A DNA stretch of 64,000 nucleotides from DAOOOW01 sp035387885 (GCA_035387885.1 DAOOOW010000002.1:9171-73170); one strand, 5' to 3'; shown: positions 8,141 through 16,185, counted from the stretch's first letter. Notes: generated from the sequence alone by a model not told the origin. Made by a program: numbers and translations.

Positions 8141-8244
8141 GTTCGCTCCAGTCTCCTGACTGGAGCGGCAATGCTTCCTTAATGTAAAAGATTTTAATTA
8201 CATTATTGAACATAAAGCCTCCAGTCAGGAGACATGGAGGCAAC
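8141..8244. repeat. Composite element with two palindromes upstream of rbfA
   Basis: Left hairpin GTTCGCTCCAGTCTCC with GACTGGAGCG, an AT-rich core, then a right hairpin GCCTCCAGTCAGG with CATGGAGGCAAC. Bases 8167-8244 match 28685-28762 at about nine positions in ten. The same end sequences bound the 99-bp element in murG. Confidence 0.8.
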
Positions 8245-8250
8245 ATAGTT

Positions 8251-8583
8251 ATGCCCATCCCTCGCACCGACAAACTCAACAAAGAATTTCAACATTTGAT
8301 TGCCGAATTTGTGACAAGAGAACTAGATTTACCGATTGATTTTTTAGTTACTATTACTCATGTAGCCATAGATGGTGGATTATCTGAAGCTAGAATTTGG
8401 CTTTCTGTTTTACCTTTTGAAAAATCAGAAATAGCCATTGGTGAATTAATTAAAAATAAGCAAAACTTGGTTAATTATTTAAACAAAAATTTAAGCATTA
8501 GAAGAATTCCACGTTTATTGTTTTTAATAGATGAAACAGAACAAGAAGCCACAGAGTTGGAGAAAATAATTAACAAAAATTAG
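8251..8583 (+). CDS. rbfA: Ribosome-binding factor A
   Basis: Assists late maturation of the 30S subunit. The 110-residue protein has the KH-like RbfA fold pattern: MPIPRTDKLNKEFQHLIAEF at the N-terminus, a central ITHVAIDGGLSEARIWLSVL strand-helix, and SIRRIPRLLFLIDETEQEAT at the C-terminus. A TTG at 8206 would extend the frame into a palindromic repeat, so the ATG at 8251 is preferred. It ends 2 nt before the DHH phosphoesterase; rbfA next to a DHH/NrnA gene is a common bacterial pairing. Confidence 0.9.
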   Translation: MPIPRTDKLNKEFQHLIAEFVTRELDLPIDFLVTITHVAIDGGLSEARIWLSVLPFEKSEIAIGELIKNKQNLVNYLNKNLSIRRIPRLLFLIDETEQEATELEKIINKN

Positions 8584-8585
8584 AA

Positions 8586-9593
8586 ATGACAACCACCGTA
8601 AAAAACATGTCCAACTTGAGCCCTACCATTGTTAACCAAATCTTCGACGCCGTTAAAAGCGCCAATAATATTCTTTTAGTTTCTCATATTCATCCAGATG
8701 GTGATTCGCTGAGTTCCATGTTGGCTTTTTATAAATTTTTATTAAAAAATGATAAACAAGCTACCATGTTTGTGGCCGACAACTTGCCACCAGATTTTAA
8801 TTTTTTAGTTAATTTTAATCAGATAGAAACTAATTTTGTTAATTTAAAAAATGAAAAATTTGATTTAATTGTTTTTCTAGATTGCGGAGATTATGAGAGG
8901 AGTGGGCTTAAAGATCATCAAGAAAAAATAACCAATACTCAAACTATCAATATCGATCATCATTATTCTAATAATAAATTTGCTAATGTTAATTTGGTCA
9001 TGCCCAGCATGTCTTCTACAGCAGAAATTTTGTTCCACTTTTTTGAACAGATAAATTTTATTTTAGATATTAATGTGGCCAGTTTGCTTTTAACTGGTAT
9101 TCTAACAGACACCAATTTTTTTGTTTATTCTAATGCCAATGCCGTAACTTTAAAAGTGGCTGGAGAGTTAATAAAATTGGGCGCTAAAACCAATGTTGTT
9201 TTAGAGAATGTTTATCAAGGCCTGCCTTACAAAAGTTTAAAAATTTTTGGTAAGGCTCTGGCTCGTTTGAATATTAATCAAGAAAATAAATTAGCTACCA
9301 CAGCTATTTTTTTAGATGATTTGGAGGAAAGCAGAGTTACGAGTGATGATTTGGAAGGTTTGAATGATCATTTGAATAGAATGTTTGATGTCGAAGGAAC
9401 TTGTGTGTTTAAAGAAGCTGAAAATGGGTTAATTAAAGGCAGTTTACGCACCATGAAAAACAATGTCGATGTTTCGCTATTTGCTCAAAAATATGGTGGT
9501 GGAGGACATAAAAAAGCGGCTGGCTTTAAAACTGCTGGTAAAATTGTTAAAACAGAAGAAGGAGGGTGGAAGATAGAAAAGACAAATTTTTAA
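8586..9593 (+). CDS. DHH/DHHA1 phosphoesterase (NrnA-like)
   Basis: Probable nanoRNase / 3'-phosphoadenosine-5'-phosphate phosphatase. The 335-residue protein has the DHH domain with SHIHPDGDSLSS (metal ligands), FLDCGD, IDHHYSNN (the DHH signature) and GILTDTNFF, followed by a DHHA1 domain with the nucleic-acid-binding KYGGGGHKKAAGF glycine motif. Known NrnA enzymes degrade 2-5 nt RNAs and pAp. The ATG at 8586 is used; MSNLSPT at 8613 is an alternative start. Confidence 0.9.
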   Translation: MTTTVKNMSNLSPTIVNQIFDAVKSANNILLVSHIHPDGDSLSSMLAFYKFLLKNDKQATMFVADNLPPDFNFLVNFNQIETNFVNLKNEKFDLIVFLDCGDYERSGLKDHQEKITNTQTINIDHHYSNNKFANVNLVMPSMSSTAEILFHFFEQINFILDINVASLLLTGILTDTNFFVYSNANAVTLKVAGELIKLGAKTNVVLENVYQGLPYKSLKIFGKALARLNINQENKLATTAIFLDDLEESRVTSDDLEGLNDHLNRMFDVEGTCVFKEAENGLIKGSLRTMKNNVDVSLFAQKYGGGGHKKAAGFKTAGKIVKTEEGGWKIEKTNF

Positions 9594-9672
9594 TTTCTAA
9601 TTTTGAATTTTTAAAAATTAAAATATTCAAAATTATTTCAAAATTGTAAAATTAAAAATTAAAAATTTTTTA
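9590..9672. repeat. AT-rich intergenic repeat (copy 2)
   Basis: TTAATTTCTAATTTTGAATT followed by AAATTATTTCAAAATT, closely similar to the stretch at 2878-2988. It sits just upstream of the clpP promoter. Confidence 0.55.
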
Positions 9673-9675
9673 AAC

Positions 9676-9704
9676 TTGACTCTTAATAAAACACCATATA
9701 ATAT
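9676..9704 (+). promoter_or_regulatory. Strong promoter for clpP
   Basis: TTGACT (9676-9681) and TAATAT (9699-9704) are separated by 17 nt; TATAAT (9697-9702) overlaps it with 15 nt. The expected start point falls at about 9711-9713, that is at or just before the clpP ATG (9713), so the mRNA is probably leaderless. Confidence 0.75.
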
Positions 9705-9712
9705 ATAAACAT

Positions 9713-10288
9713 ATGAATCTCATACCTACTGTTATTGAAAAAACCAATTTAGGTGAACGAGCCTATGATATTTATTCTCGTTTGCTTAAGGACCGCATAA
9801 TTTTTTTAGGCTCGGCTATTGATGACGCAATAGCCAACACTGTCATTGCCCAATTGCTTTTTTTAGATTCGGAAGATAATAAAAAAGATATCAAATTATA
9901 TATTAATTCCCCGGGTGGTTCGGTTACTGCAGGCCTGGCCATTTATGACACTATGCAATATGTTAAAGCTGATGTTTCCACAATTTGCGTGGGGACTGCT
10001 GCCTCGATGGGCGCCGTAATTTTGGCTGCTGGAGCCAAAGGTAAGAGATTGGCTTTGCCCAATGCGGAAATAATGTTGCATCAAGTTATGGGCGGAGCTG
10101 AAGGTCAAGCTATTGATATAAAAATTAGGGCTGAACATATTTTAAAAGTTAAAGATAAATTAAATAAAATTTTAGCCGAACATATTGGCCAAAGTTTAGA
10201 TAAAATAGAGAAAGATTCTGATCGCGATTTTTTTATGACTGCTGAAGAAGCTAAAAAATATGGTTTAATAGACAAGATAATTAAATAA
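9713..10288 (+). CDS. clpP: ATP-dependent Clp protease proteolytic subunit
   Basis: Serine peptidase that forms the barrel of Clp proteases with an AAA+ unfoldase. 191 residues, normal length. The catalytic triad is Ser98 (GTAASMGA), His123 (MLHQVMGG) and Asp172 (DSDRDFFM); the oxyanion-loop [20 protein letters not shown] is intact. The N-terminus [20 protein letters not shown] is typical of mature or short-propeptide ClpP. No ribosome binding site is visible, in line with a leaderless transcript. Confidence 0.97.
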   Translation: MNLIPTVIEKTNLGERAYDIYSRLLKDRIIFLGSAIDDAIANTVIAQLLFLDSEDNKKDIKLYINSPGGSVTAGLAIYDTMQYVKADVSTICVGTAASMGAVILAAGAKGKRLALPNAEIMLHQVMGGAEGQAIDIKIRAEHILKVKDKLNKILAEHIGQSLDKIEKDSDRDFFMTAEEAKKYGLIDKIIK

Positions 10289-10319
10289 TAAATTTATAAC
10301 TTATAGATGGAGGTAGGTA

Positions 10320-10796
10320 ATGACTGGACAAAATATTCGACTGGCTGTGATTTTTTTGGTTATTACAGAAGATTCCCATGGTAAAAAAATAATTGCCATT
10401 GGTAAAAAAAGATCAAACTCGCCCAAATTTATGGCTGGTTGTTGGCATATTCCTGGTGGCACTAGTTGTTTAAGTGATTATCTTAATTTAAAATCTTTTG
10501 CCGAGCTTATTCAAAGAATTGCCGAACGAGAAGCTAAAGAAGAATTGGGTGTTGAAGTTGATTTTAAAAAAATTCTCCATTCACAGGCAATTATAAAGCC
10601 AGATAAAGGCGAATTTTTGCAAATGGTCTACGTGCTTTGTCGTCCGGTAGATAATTCACAAATAAATTTAAAGCACGGCAGCGATTTAGAAGATGCTAAA
10701 TGGGTGCCTTTTAATAAAGTTTTAGAATATTTGGATGTCAAAGCCATTGAGCATCTGCCTGATGGTATCAAATTATTTATTACTTCTTTTGTTTAA
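10320..10796 (+). CDS. Nudix hydrolase
   Basis: 158 residues. The Nudix box is present but its first part is lengthened: GGTSCLSDYLNLKSFAELIQ is followed by RIAEREAKEELGV, which supplies the REXXEEXG core for Mg-dependent cleavage of a nucleoside-diphosphate-linked compound. Upstream GATGGAGGTAGGTAATG gives a good ribosome binding site. WHIPGGT before the box resembles GDP-mannose/ADP-ribose type members. A second Nudix-like gene follows after 16 nt, so the pair is probably one operon. Substrate unknown. Confidence 0.85.
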   Translation: MTGQNIRLAVIFLVITEDSHGKKIIAIGKKRSNSPKFMAGCWHIPGGTSCLSDYLNLKSFAELIQRIAEREAKEELGVEVDFKKILHSQAIIKPDKGEFLQMVYVLCRPVDNSQINLKHGSDLEDAKWVPFNKVLEYLDVKAIEHLPDGIKLFITSFV

Positions 10797-10812
10797 AAAA
10801 CGGAGGCAAGCA

Positions 10813-11352
10813 ATGGGTAATGCACAATTATCTCTAGGTTTGGTTATTATCAATACTCAACAGGAAATTTTGCTGATCAGAAAAAAAGATGAAAAACGAT
10901 GGCATCTTTGCTGGTGTGAAATGAAAATTGGAGAGTCATTTAAAAATGCGATTAAAAAATCTATGAGAGAGTTTTTTTCTGTTATTGGTGCAGAAATTGG
11001 TGGTGTGGTTTATTTAGGGACTTCTGTCCTTCAAGAAGAGTATCTTATTGGAGGAGAAAATTCAGTTTCGATTCTTGTGCAAGTGATTATACAGAGACCA
11101 AAAAAAATTATAACCCCCAAATGGTGGGAAGCTAAATGGTTTTCAATTAAAGGATTGTCTAAACAAAACAATGTTGCATCCTGGCTTGGGGAAGAACTCG
11201 ACAGGTTAAGCAGAAGAATTGGAAAAACGGATGGGAATCTTCTTACGGTGGATGATTTTGATCCAGAATCTTTTGAAATAACAAAAACTTTGTTAAAAGA
11301 TATGGAAGCATTGAATGACGATAGAGAGCCGGAATGGCCTGGCGATCGTTAA
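10813..11352 (+). CDS. Nudix-fold protein with degenerate catalytic box
   Basis: 179 residues beginning MGNAQLSLGLVIINTQQEIL. The fold is Nudix-like (beta strands and KRWHLCWCEMKIGESFKNAI before the helix), but the core reads MREFFSVIGAEIGG instead of REXXEEXGU, so metal-binding Glu residues are missing. It may bind rather than hydrolyse its ligand. The start is chosen at 10813 because GGAGG lies at 10802-10806; the open frame extends further upstream but overlaps the previous gene. Followed by a clear terminator. Confidence 0.72.
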   Translation: MGNAQLSLGLVIINTQQEILLIRKKDEKRWHLCWCEMKIGESFKNAIKKSMREFFSVIGAEIGGVVYLGTSVLQEEYLIGGENSVSILVQVIIQRPKKIITPKWWEAKWFSIKGLSKQNNVASWLGEELDRLSRRIGKTDGNLLTVDDFDPESFEITKTLLKDMEALNDDREPEWPGDR

Positions 11353-11375
11353 TTGCAAAAAAAATATATCTTTAC

Positions 11376-11404
11376 ACCGAGCGCGATTTGCTCGGTTTTT
11401 TATT
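11376..11404 (+). terminator. Intrinsic terminator after the Nudix pair
   Basis: ACCGAGC (11376-11382) and GCTCGGT (11390-11396) form a 7-bp stem followed by a T-rich tail TTTTTTATTTT. Confidence 0.85.
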
Positions 11405-11409
11405 TTATC

Positions 11410-11438
11410 TTGCCAAAAAAACTTTTTAATGCTATAAT
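11410..11438 (+). promoter_or_regulatory. Promoter for rny
   Basis: TTGCCA (11410-11415), 17-nt spacer, TATAAT (11433-11438). The predicted start near 11445 leaves a leader of about 290 nt before the rny ATG. Confidence 0.75.
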
Positions 11439-11444
11439 TAAAAT

Positions 11445-11736
11445 ATTAAAAATTAATTACTTCCAAAAATATAAAAATAAGGGATTAGAAAAGATTTTTG
11501 GCTAACATTAGTATAAATTATTTTGAATTTTTTAAATACAATTAGCTGCTATGAAATCAGTTTTTGACTTATCAAACATTTTAAATATAAATTATCTTTT
11601 AGATAAAAAAATCTAATATTTTTTGTTGTCTATTTTTGATTGCTAATTTTAAAATTAATTCAATAACAATTTAATTAAAATCTTTTTAAACTCCCATGAT
11701 TGAAATTTTTTATATTTCAGGAAATCAGGGAGTTTT
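11445..11736 (+). promoter_or_regulatory. Long 5' leader of rny with a hairpin over the ribosome binding site
   Basis: AT-rich leader of about 290 nt without a convincing gene (one 21-codon frame at 11551-11616 lacks a ribosome binding site). At its end AAACTCCC (11688-11695) pairs with GGGAGTTT (11728-11735), extended by TGATT/AATCA and GAAAT/ATTTC across small bulges. The GGGAG that should recruit ribosomes lies in the 3' arm and the rny ATG (11737) follows directly. This is a candidate translation-control element; the function is inferred. Confidence 0.6.
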
Positions 11737-13248
11737 ATGATACTTTATTTAATTATTGGTTTAGTAGCGGGACTTGGCGGAGGTTATTTAATTCGTCGTT
11801 ATGTTGCCAGTCGCTACGCTGAAAATGCTGAAGCTAAGGCCGAAAAAATTTTGGAAGAAGCTAAAAATAAACAAAGAGATTTATTGATTGAAGCTAAAGA
11901 TAAGGCTTTAAAAATTATCGATGAGGCTAAAAAAGACGAGCAAGACAGACGTAAAGAAATTAGTTCTTTGCAAATACGTTTGGAAAAAAGGGAAACTCTT
12001 TTTGATCAAAAATTGTTGGAATTTGAAGATAAAAAACAACAACTTTTAGACAAAGTAGAAAAAGTGGAAAAAGTTAAACAAGATATTGAGACAGTTAAAG
12101 AAGAACAAATGGCTAAGCTGCAAAAAATTGCAGAAATGACTAAAGATCAGGCTCAAAAAGTTTTATTGGATAACACCGAAAGAACTGTCAAAGAAGAATT
12201 ACTTTCTTTAATGCGCAAAGTGGAAAATCAAACTCAAGAAGAATTAGATAAAAAAGCTAAAGAACTCTTGACTTTGGCTATTGAAAGATGCGCGTCTTCT
12301 CATGCGGCCGAAACTACTAGCTCGACCGTTTCTATACCAAGTGATGAAATGAAAGGTAGAATTATTGGTAAAGAAGGTCGCAATATTAAAACTTTAGAAA
12401 ATATGTTGGGGGTAGAAATAATTGTGGATGATACGCCTGGTGCTATTATTGTTTCAGGATTTTCTCCCATCAGAAGACAAGTGGCTAAATTGACTTTAGA
12501 AAAACTTGTTGCTGATGGTCGAATCCATCCTGGCAGAATTGAAGAGACTATTGAACAAGTTAAAAAAGAATTAGCTTTGGAAATTAAAAAAGCTGGTGAA
12601 GATGCTGCCTATCAATTAGGTATTGCTGGTTTAGATCCTAAGTTAATTCAAATTTTGGGTCGCTTAAAATATCGTACTTCTTATGGGCAAAATGTTTTAC
12701 AACATTCCATTGAAGTAGCCAATTTATCGGGTTTATTGGCCGAAGAATTAGGTGTTAATGCGTCATTAGCTAAAAAAGCTGGTTTATTACATGATATTGG
12801 TAAAGCAGTAGATCATGAAGTTGAAGGCACTCATCCAGAAATTGGCTATAACATTTTGAAAAAATATGGTATGCCAGAAGAAGTGGCCAAAGTGGCTATT
12901 GAGCATCATTTGGATCACCCAGAGACATTACTTGGTGCTATTGGCAAAGTAGCTGATGCAATTTCTGGGGCTAGATTGGGTGCTAGAAAAGATTCTTATG
13001 AAAATTATATCCAAAGATTGGGTGAATTAGAAGATACAGCCAAAGCATTTGAAGGTGTGGAAAAAGTTTATGCCATTCAAGCCGGTAGAGAGGTGCGTAT
13101 TTTTATTTCTCCAGAAAAAATTGATGATTATGCAGCTAAAAAATTGGCTCGTGAGATTGCCAATAAAATTGAACAAGAATTAAAATATCCTGGAGAAATT
13201 AAAGTTAATGTGATTAGGGAAACAAGAGTTATTGAATATGCAAGATAA
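11737..13248 (+). CDS. rny: Ribonuclease Y
   Basis: Membrane-anchored endoribonuclease that starts mRNA decay in bacteria without RNase E. 503 residues, normal length. Domain order: N-terminal transmembrane helix (residues 2-18), a long coiled coil rich in Glu/Lys/Ala (about 25-180), a KH domain with MKGRIIGKEGRNIKTLENML (around 205-265), and an HD hydrolase domain with HSIEVANLSGLLAEEL and KKAGLLHDIGKAVDHEVEG carrying the metal ligands. A YmdB-like gene follows, as in Bacillus. Translation may be limited by the hairpin covering its ribosome binding site. Confidence 0.97.
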   Translation: MILYLIIGLVAGLGGGYLIRRYVASRYAENAEAKAEKILEEAKNKQRDLLIEAKDKALKIIDEAKKDEQDRRKEISSLQIRLEKRETLFDQKLLEFEDKKQQLLDKVEKVEKVKQDIETVKEEQMAKLQKIAEMTKDQAQKVLLDNTERTVKEELLSLMRKVENQTQEELDKKAKELLTLAIERCASSHAAETTSSTVSIPSDEMKGRIIGKEGRNIKTLENMLGVEIIVDDTPGAIIVSGFSPIRRQVAKLTLEKLVADGRIHPGRIEETIEQVKKELALEIKKAGEDAAYQLGIAGLDPKLIQILGRLKYRTSYGQNVLQHSIEVANLSGLLAEELGVNASLAKKAGLLHDIGKAVDHEVEGTHPEIGYNILKKYGMPEEVAKVAIEHHLDHPETLLGAIGKVADAISGARLGARKDSYENYIQRLGELEDTAKAFEGVEKVYAIQAGREVRIFISPEKIDDYAAKKLAREIANKIEQELKYPGEIKVNVIRETRVIEYAR

Positions 13249-13257
13249 GCATTACTA

Positions 13258-13370
13258 AAGTTTATCCCGAGTGTCTATTTTGGTCGCTTTGAACCGAACT
13301 TGCCTACCGGTAGGCGGGGGATCTCATTTTTAAAATTAGAGATCTCTCACTAATCGCTCGAGATAAACTT
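13258..13370. repeat. 113-bp element with inverted ends between rny and the ymdB-like gene
   Basis: Starts AAGTTTATCCCGAG and ends CTCGAGATAAACTT, nearly perfect inverted ends. It contains a GCCTACCGGTAGGC palindrome and GGGATCTC/GAGATCTC arms. Related ends occur at 41355, 44092-44149, 50403 and 53052. Confidence 0.75.
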
Positions 13371-13379
13371 GGAAATTTT

Positions 13380-14174
13380 ATGACCATTATTTTTTTTGGA
13401 GATATTGTTGGGAAAATTGGCCGCGAGGCCATAAAAAAAGTTTTGCCAGAGCTTAACAAGAAATTTAAGCCAGATTTAATTATGGCCAATGTAGAGAATT
13501 TGGCTCATGGCAAAGGAGTAACTGAAAAAACTTTAGATGAAATGGTAGAAGCCGGTATTAATATTTTTACTTCTGGTAATCATATTACTAAAAAGGGTGA
13601 GTTTGGAAAAATTTTAAGTGATGAAAAATATCAATTAGTGAGACCAGCTAATTATCCACCCACGGTGGTTGGTCGAGAATATTTAAAATTGAAAATAAAA
13701 AATAAAAATGTTTTTATTTTGAATTTTTTAGGCAGAGTTTTTTTTAGAGAAACAGTAGATTGTCCGTTTAGAAAATTTGATGAAATATACAATTTGCTTA
13801 AAATTAAAAAAAATGATATAGTTTTAATAGATTTTCACGCTGAAGCAACTTCAGAAAAGCGAGCTTTTGGTTGGTATGTTGATGGTCGGGCTAGTGCACT
13901 GTTTGGGACGCATACTCACATTGAAACAGCTGATGAGAAAATTTTGCCCCTTGGGACTGGCTATATTACAGATGTAGGCATGACCGGAGGTTTAGAAACT
14001 GTGATTGGTGTAAAAAAAGATAATATTATTGAAGGTTTTTTATCCCAAACCACTGTTTTGCACGAATTTCCAGAAACTGGACCAGTGGAAGTCAATGCTC
14101 TTTTGATAAAAATCGATGATCAATCTGGCAAGTGTTGGGAGCTCAAAAGAATCCATAAAGAAATAAAAATTTAA
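13380..14174 (+). CDS. YmdB-like calcineurin-type metallophosphoesterase (TIGR00282)
   Basis: 264 residues. Metal-site motifs of the family are present: MTIIFFGDIVGKIGREAIKK (Asp8), MANVENLAHGKGVT (Glu, Asn), FTSGNHITKKGE (Asn-His), IDFHAEATSEKRAFGWYVDG and FGTHTHIETADE. Bacillus YmdB is a 2',3'-cAMP phosphodiesterase that affects motility/biofilm switching and, like here, is encoded next to rny. A repeat element separates the two genes and no terminator is seen between them. Confidence 0.9.
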   Translation: MTIIFFGDIVGKIGREAIKKVLPELNKKFKPDLIMANVENLAHGKGVTEKTLDEMVEAGINIFTSGNHITKKGEFGKILSDEKYQLVRPANYPPTVVGREYLKLKIKNKNVFILNFLGRVFFRETVDCPFRKFDEIYNLLKIKKNDIVLIDFHAEATSEKRAFGWYVDGRASALFGTHTHIETADEKILPLGTGYITDVGMTGGLETVIGVKKDNIIEGFLSQTTVLHEFPETGPVEVNALLIKIDDQSGKCWELKRIHKEIKI

Positions 14175-14264
14175 TTTGCGAATTATTACCAATTTAATAC
14201 TAATTTTGCGAATTATTAAATTCGCATTATTCGCTAATAATTTGTAATAATTAGCATACTTGAT
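14175..14264. repeat. AT-rich GCGAATTATT-type intergenic repeat
   Basis: Repeated variants of TTTGCGAATTATTACCAATT and AATAATTTGTAATAATTAGC fill the gap, like the block after metG. It may hold the HU promoter; no boxes are clear. Confidence 0.5.
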
Positions 14265-14543
14265 ATGAACAAATCAGAACTCATTATGTCTTTAGCAGAA
14301 AAACTTTCTGTGGAAAAAGCGGTCGCTGAAAAAATGCTTAATACTTTGGTTGATATGATTGTAGAAGAATTAAAAAAAGGCGGGGAAGTAACTATTACAG
14401 GTTTTGGAACTTTTTTGGCGAAACGTCGAGAAGCTCGCATGGGTGTTAACCCCCAAAATCCTAGCGAGAAAATTCAGATTCATGCTGTGACCGTGCCGAA
14501 ATTTAAAGCTGGTAAAACCTTGAAAGATGCCTTGAAAGCTTAA
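14265..14543 (+). CDS. HU family DNA-binding protein
   Basis: 92-residue nucleoid protein of the HU/IHF family. N-terminal helices MNKSELIMSLAEKLSVEKAV and MLNTLVDMIVEELKKG are followed by the beta-arm region GGEVTITGFGTF, the RMGVNPQNP arm tip with the conserved Pro, and the KFKAGKTLKDAL C-terminal helix. It bends or compacts DNA as a dimer. Together with the histone-fold protein at 39316 it gives this organism at least two small DNA-packing proteins. Confidence 0.95.
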   Translation: MNKSELIMSLAEKLSVEKAVAEKMLNTLVDMIVEELKKGGEVTITGFGTFLAKRREARMGVNPQNPSEKIQIHAVTVPKFKAGKTLKDALKA

Positions 14544-14621
14544 TTCTTTAATTGTAAACTCAAGCGACTATTTTAGTTGTTAAGAGTTTGGGGATCCTTT
14601 TTTTAATTTTCTAATCATTTT

Positions 14622-14647
14622 TTCGCTCCAGTCTTTTGATTGGAGCG
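14622..14647. repeat. Short palindrome upstream of the pseudouridine synthase
   Basis: TTCGCTCCAGTC and GATTGGAGCG form a hairpin of the GTTCGCTCCAGTCTCC family. A TTG inside it (14640) is in frame with the next gene but is unlikely to be the start. Confidence 0.65.
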
Positions 14648-14657
14648 TTGGTGTATT

Positions 14658-15656
14658 ATGCCAAAATATAAAATTGGAACTAAATACATTGCCAATCGTT
14701 TAGACAAATTTCTTTTTGAAAAAATAAAAAAATTTTCTCGTTCTCAAATTCAAAAGCAAATAAAAGATGGATTAATTTTAGTGAACAATAAAATTATTCA
14801 GCCACATTATTTTTTAAAAGAAAAAGATGTTATAGAAATAAAGAAATCAGAAATTAAGAAATTGGGGGATAGTGGTTCTCTCCAGTCTCCAAACCGGAGC
14901 GACAACGTATTAAACCACCAATCAGGAGACCAGAGGGAACAGCCAATAGAAATAATTTTTGAAACCCCAGATTATTTAGTCATTAATAAACCAGAAGGTT
15001 TATTGGTGCATCCAGGCAATGTTCACTCCGACAAAACTTTGATTGATTGGTTAATTAAAAAATATCCGAGTATTAAAAAAGTTTTTGATAAAGATAATAA
15101 GATTGGTAAAACCAGACCGGGCATTGTTCATCGACTAGATCGTGATGTTTCTGGTTTAATGGTCATTGCTAAAACTCAGCCCATGTTTGATTATTTAAAA
15201 AATCAGTTTAAAGATAGAGTCATCAAAAAAGAGTATTTAGCTTTGGTTCATGGCGAAGTTTCTTTAGATGTTGGTAGAATCGAGCGTGCACTCATTCGTT
15301 CTAAAAAAACTGGTTTAATAGCTGCGCAAACAGAAGAAAATTCGCTTGGTAAAGAAGCCATTACTGAATTTTCGGTTATACAAAGATATAAAAAATATAC
15401 ACTTTTGCAGATTAAACTTTTAACCGGTCGCACTCATCAAATTCGCGTGCATCTTAAAAGTATTGGTCATAGTATTTTAGGCGATAAACTCTATATAACT
15501 CGCAATATTCGTCTTAAAGCCAAAAAACCAACAGTAAACAATATTTTTTTATTATCTAAAAAATTGGGTTTTTATGATTTGGAAAATAATTGGCAAGAAT
15601 TCAAAATTAAAGAACCAAAATGGTGGCTTGAATATTTAAAGATTTTAAAATCTTGA
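14658..15656 (+). CDS. RluA-family 23S rRNA pseudouridine synthase (RluD-like)
   Basis: Isomerises uridine to pseudouridine in rRNA. An N-terminal S4 RNA-binding domain (about residues 8-60, IANRLDKFLFEKIKKFSRSQ) is followed by the catalytic domain, whose HRLDRDVSG motif carries the catalytic Asp161; GRTHQIRVHLKSIGHSILGD is also typical. The ATG at 14658 is chosen over the TTG in the upstream repeat. Residues 73-95 come from a 66-bp element inserted between the two domains. The UGA stop overlaps the -35 box of the rplS promoter. Which uridine is modified is not certain. Confidence 0.92.
   Translation: MPKYKIGTKYIANRLDKFLFEKIKKFSRSQIQKQIKDGLILVNNKIIQPHYFLKEKDVIEIKKSEIKKLGDSGSLQSPNRSDNVLNHQSGDQREQPIEIIFETPDYLVINKPEGLLVHPGNVHSDKTLIDWLIKKYPSIKKVFDKDNKIGKTRPGIVHRLDRDVSGLMVIAKTQPMFDYLKNQFKDRVIKKEYLALVHGEVSLDVGRIERALIRSKKTGLIAAQTEENSLGKEAITEFSVIQRYKKYTLLQIKLLTGRTHQIRVHLKSIGHSILGDKLYITRNIRLKAKKPTVNNIFLLSKKLGFYDLENNWQEFKIKEPKWWLEYLKILKS
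14875..14940. repeat. 66-bp element in frame between two domains of the pseudouridine synthase
   Basis: Starts GTTCTCTCCAGTCTCC and ends GGAGACCAGAGGGAAC, imperfect 16-bp inverted ends matching those of the murG element. Length 66 nt is a multiple of three, so it adds 22 codons without shifting the frame. Confidence 0.75.
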
Positions 15657-15681
15657 CACGTTTTTATAATTATATTACTAT
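15653..15681 (+). promoter_or_regulatory. Promoter for rplS
   Basis: TTGACA (15653-15658), 17-nt spacer, TACTAT (15676-15681). The -35 box overlaps the stop codon of the preceding gene. Predicted leader about 100 nt. Confidence 0.75.
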
Positions 15682-15757
15682 AAAAATAACTAAATTTATC
15701 AACCATAAACACGAATTTTGTATAAATTGGATTTTAAAACCATAATTCATAATTCAT

Positions 15758-15773
15758 TCCGCCAGTTGGCGGA
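15758..15773. repeat. TCCGCCAGTTGGCGGA palindrome in the rplS leader
   Basis: 16-bp palindrome. Related copies with one base changed lie inside a glycosyltransferase gene (near 21253) and pheS (40557-40572). Confidence 0.65.
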
Positions 15774-15789
15774 TCATAATTTAAATTTT

Positions 15790-16152
15790 ATGTCAGAAGT
15801 TCAAAAAACAGAAGCAATCGAATTAACAAATCTTAAACCAGGTATGGTGGTTAAGGTTTATGAGAAAATTAAAGATATTGATGCTAAGGGCAAAGAAAGA
15901 ACCCGTTCTCAGATTTTTGAGGGCACGGTTTTAGCAGTTAAAAACTCTAAAACTAGTATGGGTTCTTTTGTTGTTAGAAAAATTTCCGAAGGCGTGGGCG
16001 TGGAAAAAATTTATCCTTTGCAATCACCTTTAATTGAAAAGATAATTTTTGTTAAACAGATTAAAGTTAATCGCGCCAAGCTTTATTATTTAAGAAATTA
16101 CAAAAAAAGATTAAAAGAAAAGAAAGTAATTAAAGTTAAAAAAGAAGTTTAA
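15790..16152 (+). CDS. rplS: 50S ribosomal protein L19
   Basis: 120 residues, normal length for L19. Family features are LKPGMVVKVYEKIKD, a basic RTRSQIFEGTVLAV strand, RKISEGVGVEKIYPLQSPLI and the C-terminal RAKLYYLRNYKKRLKEKK. The frame extends upstream to a TTG at 15718 but that stretch contains a repeat palindrome, so the ATG at 15790 is preferred. It has its own promoter at 15653 and a terminator at 16186. Confidence 0.96.
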   Translation: MSEVQKTEAIELTNLKPGMVVKVYEKIKDIDAKGKERTRSQIFEGTVLAVKNSKTSMGSFVVRKISEGVGVEKIYPLQSPLIEKIIFVKQIKVNRAKLYYLRNYKKRLKEKKVIKVKKEV

Positions 16153-16157
16153 TTAAT

Positions 16158-16185
16158 TTGATTTATTGTTATTTTTTGCTATAAT
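16158..16185 (+). promoter_or_regulatory. Promoter candidate for tRNA-Leu
   Basis: TTGATT (16158-16163), 16-nt spacer, TATAAT (16180-16185). It immediately precedes the rplS terminator hairpin, so the new transcript would begin within that hairpin. Confidence 0.5.

Noticed and set aside
11551..11616. 21-codon leader peptide in the rny 5' region
   Set aside because: No ribosome binding site and no codon pattern suggesting attenuation; probably chance in AT-rich sequence.
14640..15656. TTG start at 14640 for the pseudouridine synthase
   Set aside because: The TTG is inside a palindromic repeat; the ATG at 14658 begins the S4 domain properly.
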